This document shows, piece after piece, positions 62,301-64,000 of a stretch of 64,000 nucleotides of DNA; the stretch's first letter is position 1, and each line of letters opens with the position of its first letter. The stretch spans positions 283,742,343 through 283,806,342 of the forward strand of contig NC_090989.1 of NCBI RefSeq assembly GCF_041146395.1, given 5' to 3'. Both the position numbers and the translations under genes were made by a program. The notes under the pieces were generated by a model. The model saw nothing but the letters and a program-made list of their open reading frames with translations. It was not told the DNA's origin and did no database searches. This DNA is from Eulemur rufifrons (lineage: Eukaryota; Chordata; Mammalia; Primates; Lemuridae).

Positions 62301-62929
62301 TATACATGTGTGTGTGTGTTTGTGTGTGTGCAGTGAAAGAAGGAAGAGGGGGAAGAGGAAAATGCTCACGCAAGGGGGTCTCTTCCTCCACCAAGTGGCT
62401 GTGGCCCTCCCCGGCAGGGCTCAGCCGACGGCTCAGCACAGCCCTGACGCGGCTGCCCCCTGGCATACCTCCGGCCGGGCATCTCCCCTCGGGTGCCCTG
62501 GTGTAGGGGCTCGCTCCCCGGCCCAGCGAGCCGCCAGCCCAGCCTCGGACAGGCACAGCCTCAGGACAGCAGAGGGTGGGGGCGAGAGGGAGATGGGCTG
62601 GGCTTTGTCCTAGAAAAGGCCATGGGCTGACTCCAGGATGGGCAGTCCAGATTTCCAAAGCCTCAGGGCCCGCCCCATCCTCCCGGGACACCCCCTCTTC
62701 TCCCTGAGGCCAGACTGGGAGATGTTCAGCCAGGGCCCGCTCCTGGTCCACCGGCATGGCAATGCGCGGGCACAGGCGCTCACGAAACATCAAGTTACAT
62801 TTGGGGAAGGTGGTCTCTTCCCCAGCCCCTCGGCAAAGCTACCACAGTGCCTTTGACATTACACATGCCCACAAAGACACGTGCCAATTTTAACCTGGAA
62901 GCAGTATTTTTAGTACACGTCCAAACATG

Positions 62930-63065
62930 GGCCTGACAGGACAGGCACACAGTAGGTGTGCAGTAGACGTTTATTAGGTTCAGTGAACCAGGTTGACAAG
63001 CCTCTTCTATGGTTAACAGCTTTGGAGTTTAGAGTTATAGACTCTGGCGCAAACTCTGTGGCCCG
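62930..63065 (+). mobile_element. MIR/L2-type fragments
   Basis: ACACAGTAGGTGTGCAGTAG, ACGTTTATTAGG resembles the shared MIR/L2 tail, and GGTTAACAGCTTTGGAGTTT, AGAGTTATAGACTCTGG resembles a MIR 5' half (gtggttaagagc, ctggagtcagactgcctgg). Both are short and old. Confidence 0.35.
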
Positions 63066-63696
63066 AGGAAGACATGATTAACAACAGATTTGGGGCCCCA
63101 TTTTCCAGAGCGGAGCGTTCCGTGCGAGTTAGCTCACTCCCAGCCCGCTGGCGGCCGCCCGCACCCCTGCCTCATCTGCGCTGTGGAGGCCCAGGCCGGG
63201 AAGCAGATCAGAGGAGAGATAAGGGCAGCTCGCGGAGAAGTCCTCCCATCTGGCTGCTCTTGCACCAGCCCCCACTGCCACCCTCACGCGATCACCCAGG
63301 GAACACGGGTGTCCCTGCTGGAGGGTTCGACAGTCCTCGGCAGAAAGCGCCCTGCACCTAGCTATGGATCAGCCGGGCGCTGGAGGGGGGCTGGGGGCCC
63401 CGCTGGCACTGCAGGCCTGAGAACACCAGCTTCAGAGCATCCCGAGCTGTCAGGCAAGTCCAAGTGGAAGAAAGGAGGCAGCTGGACTGGGCGAGAAAGC
63501 AGCTGAGTCGTCGGAGAAAAATGTGCGAAATGTTGAGCCTGACATGTTCCAGGGAAGGTGGCCGGCCCCAGCCCCACAGATGTCAGGACCATCCCTGGGT
63601 GAGTTATGCTCTGGCTGTTTACACTCCTGGAGAAATCAGATCAGGAAATATTTTAATAGGTGACTAGAAAGAGTCCAGACTACCTTCTCCAGGGGA

Positions 63697-63717
63697 TTTT
63701 TTTTTTTTTTTTTTTTT
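63697..63717. repeat. Poly-T run of 21
   Basis: An uninterrupted run of 21 T on the plus strand (A on the transcribed strand). It could be the tail of a minus-strand retroinsertion, but no recognisable element adjoins it. Confidence 0.9.
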
Positions 63718-64000
63718 GGCCAAGATATTGACCAGGCATCGAAGTTTATGGGGAAAGGCACAAGCCCGGAGCCCAGAGCTTTCATGTGGGCTCAAACTCA
63801 GCACAGGGAGAGCTGGGCCACAGAAACCAGTGACAGGCGCAGAGCCGGCCCAGCCCCTGCACACGCAGCCACGCCAGGGACGGGCTCGGAGCAGGGCGGC
63901 CTCCGTGTACAGGGGGAGGCGCGAGAGGGCACGCCCTGTGCCCCGCCATCGCGACCCGGGAGCAGAAGCAGTCCGAGGCGAGGGCTGGGAAGGGAAGAAG

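Noticed and set aside
63697..63860. Possible minus-strand processed retroinsertion next to the T21 run
   Set aside because: The sequence beside the T run matches no gene or SINE I recognise and no target duplication is visible.

Overview
The window is nuclear DNA from a primate. It contains part of one recognisable gene, the collagen gene COL5A1, which encodes the alpha-1 chain of type V procollagen and is read on the minus strand. Twelve consecutive coding exons are present, and they correspond to exons 2 to 13 of the human gene (1553 coding bases). Their splice phases are intact and no stop codon or frameshift is visible. Exon 1 (signal peptide) lies beyond the right edge and exon 14 onward beyond the left edge. 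An Alu element at 51041-51324 carries right-arm wording typical of lemur, loris and galago Alus rather than human AluJ, S or Y. Together with near-human exon sequences this points to a strepsirrhine primate, most likely a lemur or its relatives.

Layout in gene order, from high to low coordinates: intron 1 (38284-64000 and beyond), exon 2 (38116-38283), intron 2 with a 2.2-kb array of 58-bp repeats, exons 3 and 4 (29292-29505 and 28152-28314), the 14.6-kb intron 4, exons 5 to 8 (13456-13587, 12116-12253, 10978-11217, 9790-9957), exons 9 to 12 (9357-9413, 5428-5469, 5137-5199, 3008-3082) and exon 13 (1466-1558). Exons 2 to 5 encode the TSPN/laminin-G-like N-propeptide domain and the BMP1-type cleavage site. 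Exons 6 to 8 encode the acidic, tyrosine-rich variable region. Exons 9 to 12 encode the short interrupted COL2 helix. Exon 13 encodes the linker before the main triple helix. These parts form the amino-terminal extension that projects from mixed type I/V fibrils and limits their diameter.

More than 97 percent of the window is intron. The GC-rich parts hold scattered MIR fragments, CpG-rich patches and AT-rich islands that look like candidate regulatory DNA. The stretch 48.7-62.3 kb of intron 1 differs: it is AT-richer and holds most of the L1, L2, LTR and Alu sequence. Tandem repeats are prominent: a 58-bp array (32.7-35.0 kb), a 42-bp array (21.6-22.3 kb), and two tetranucleotide arrays (13.8-14.2 and 56.9-58.1 kb) that lie in opposite orientations on either side of exons 2 to 4.

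I found no second protein-coding gene, RNA gene, CRISPR array or prokaryotic system. Many long open frames exist on both strands, but they come from GC-rich or repetitive sequence without stops and are not supported as genes. The most interesting leads are the mutually complementary intronic arrays, the 58-bp array with splice-signal look-alikes in every unit, and several intronic islands that look like regulatory elements.
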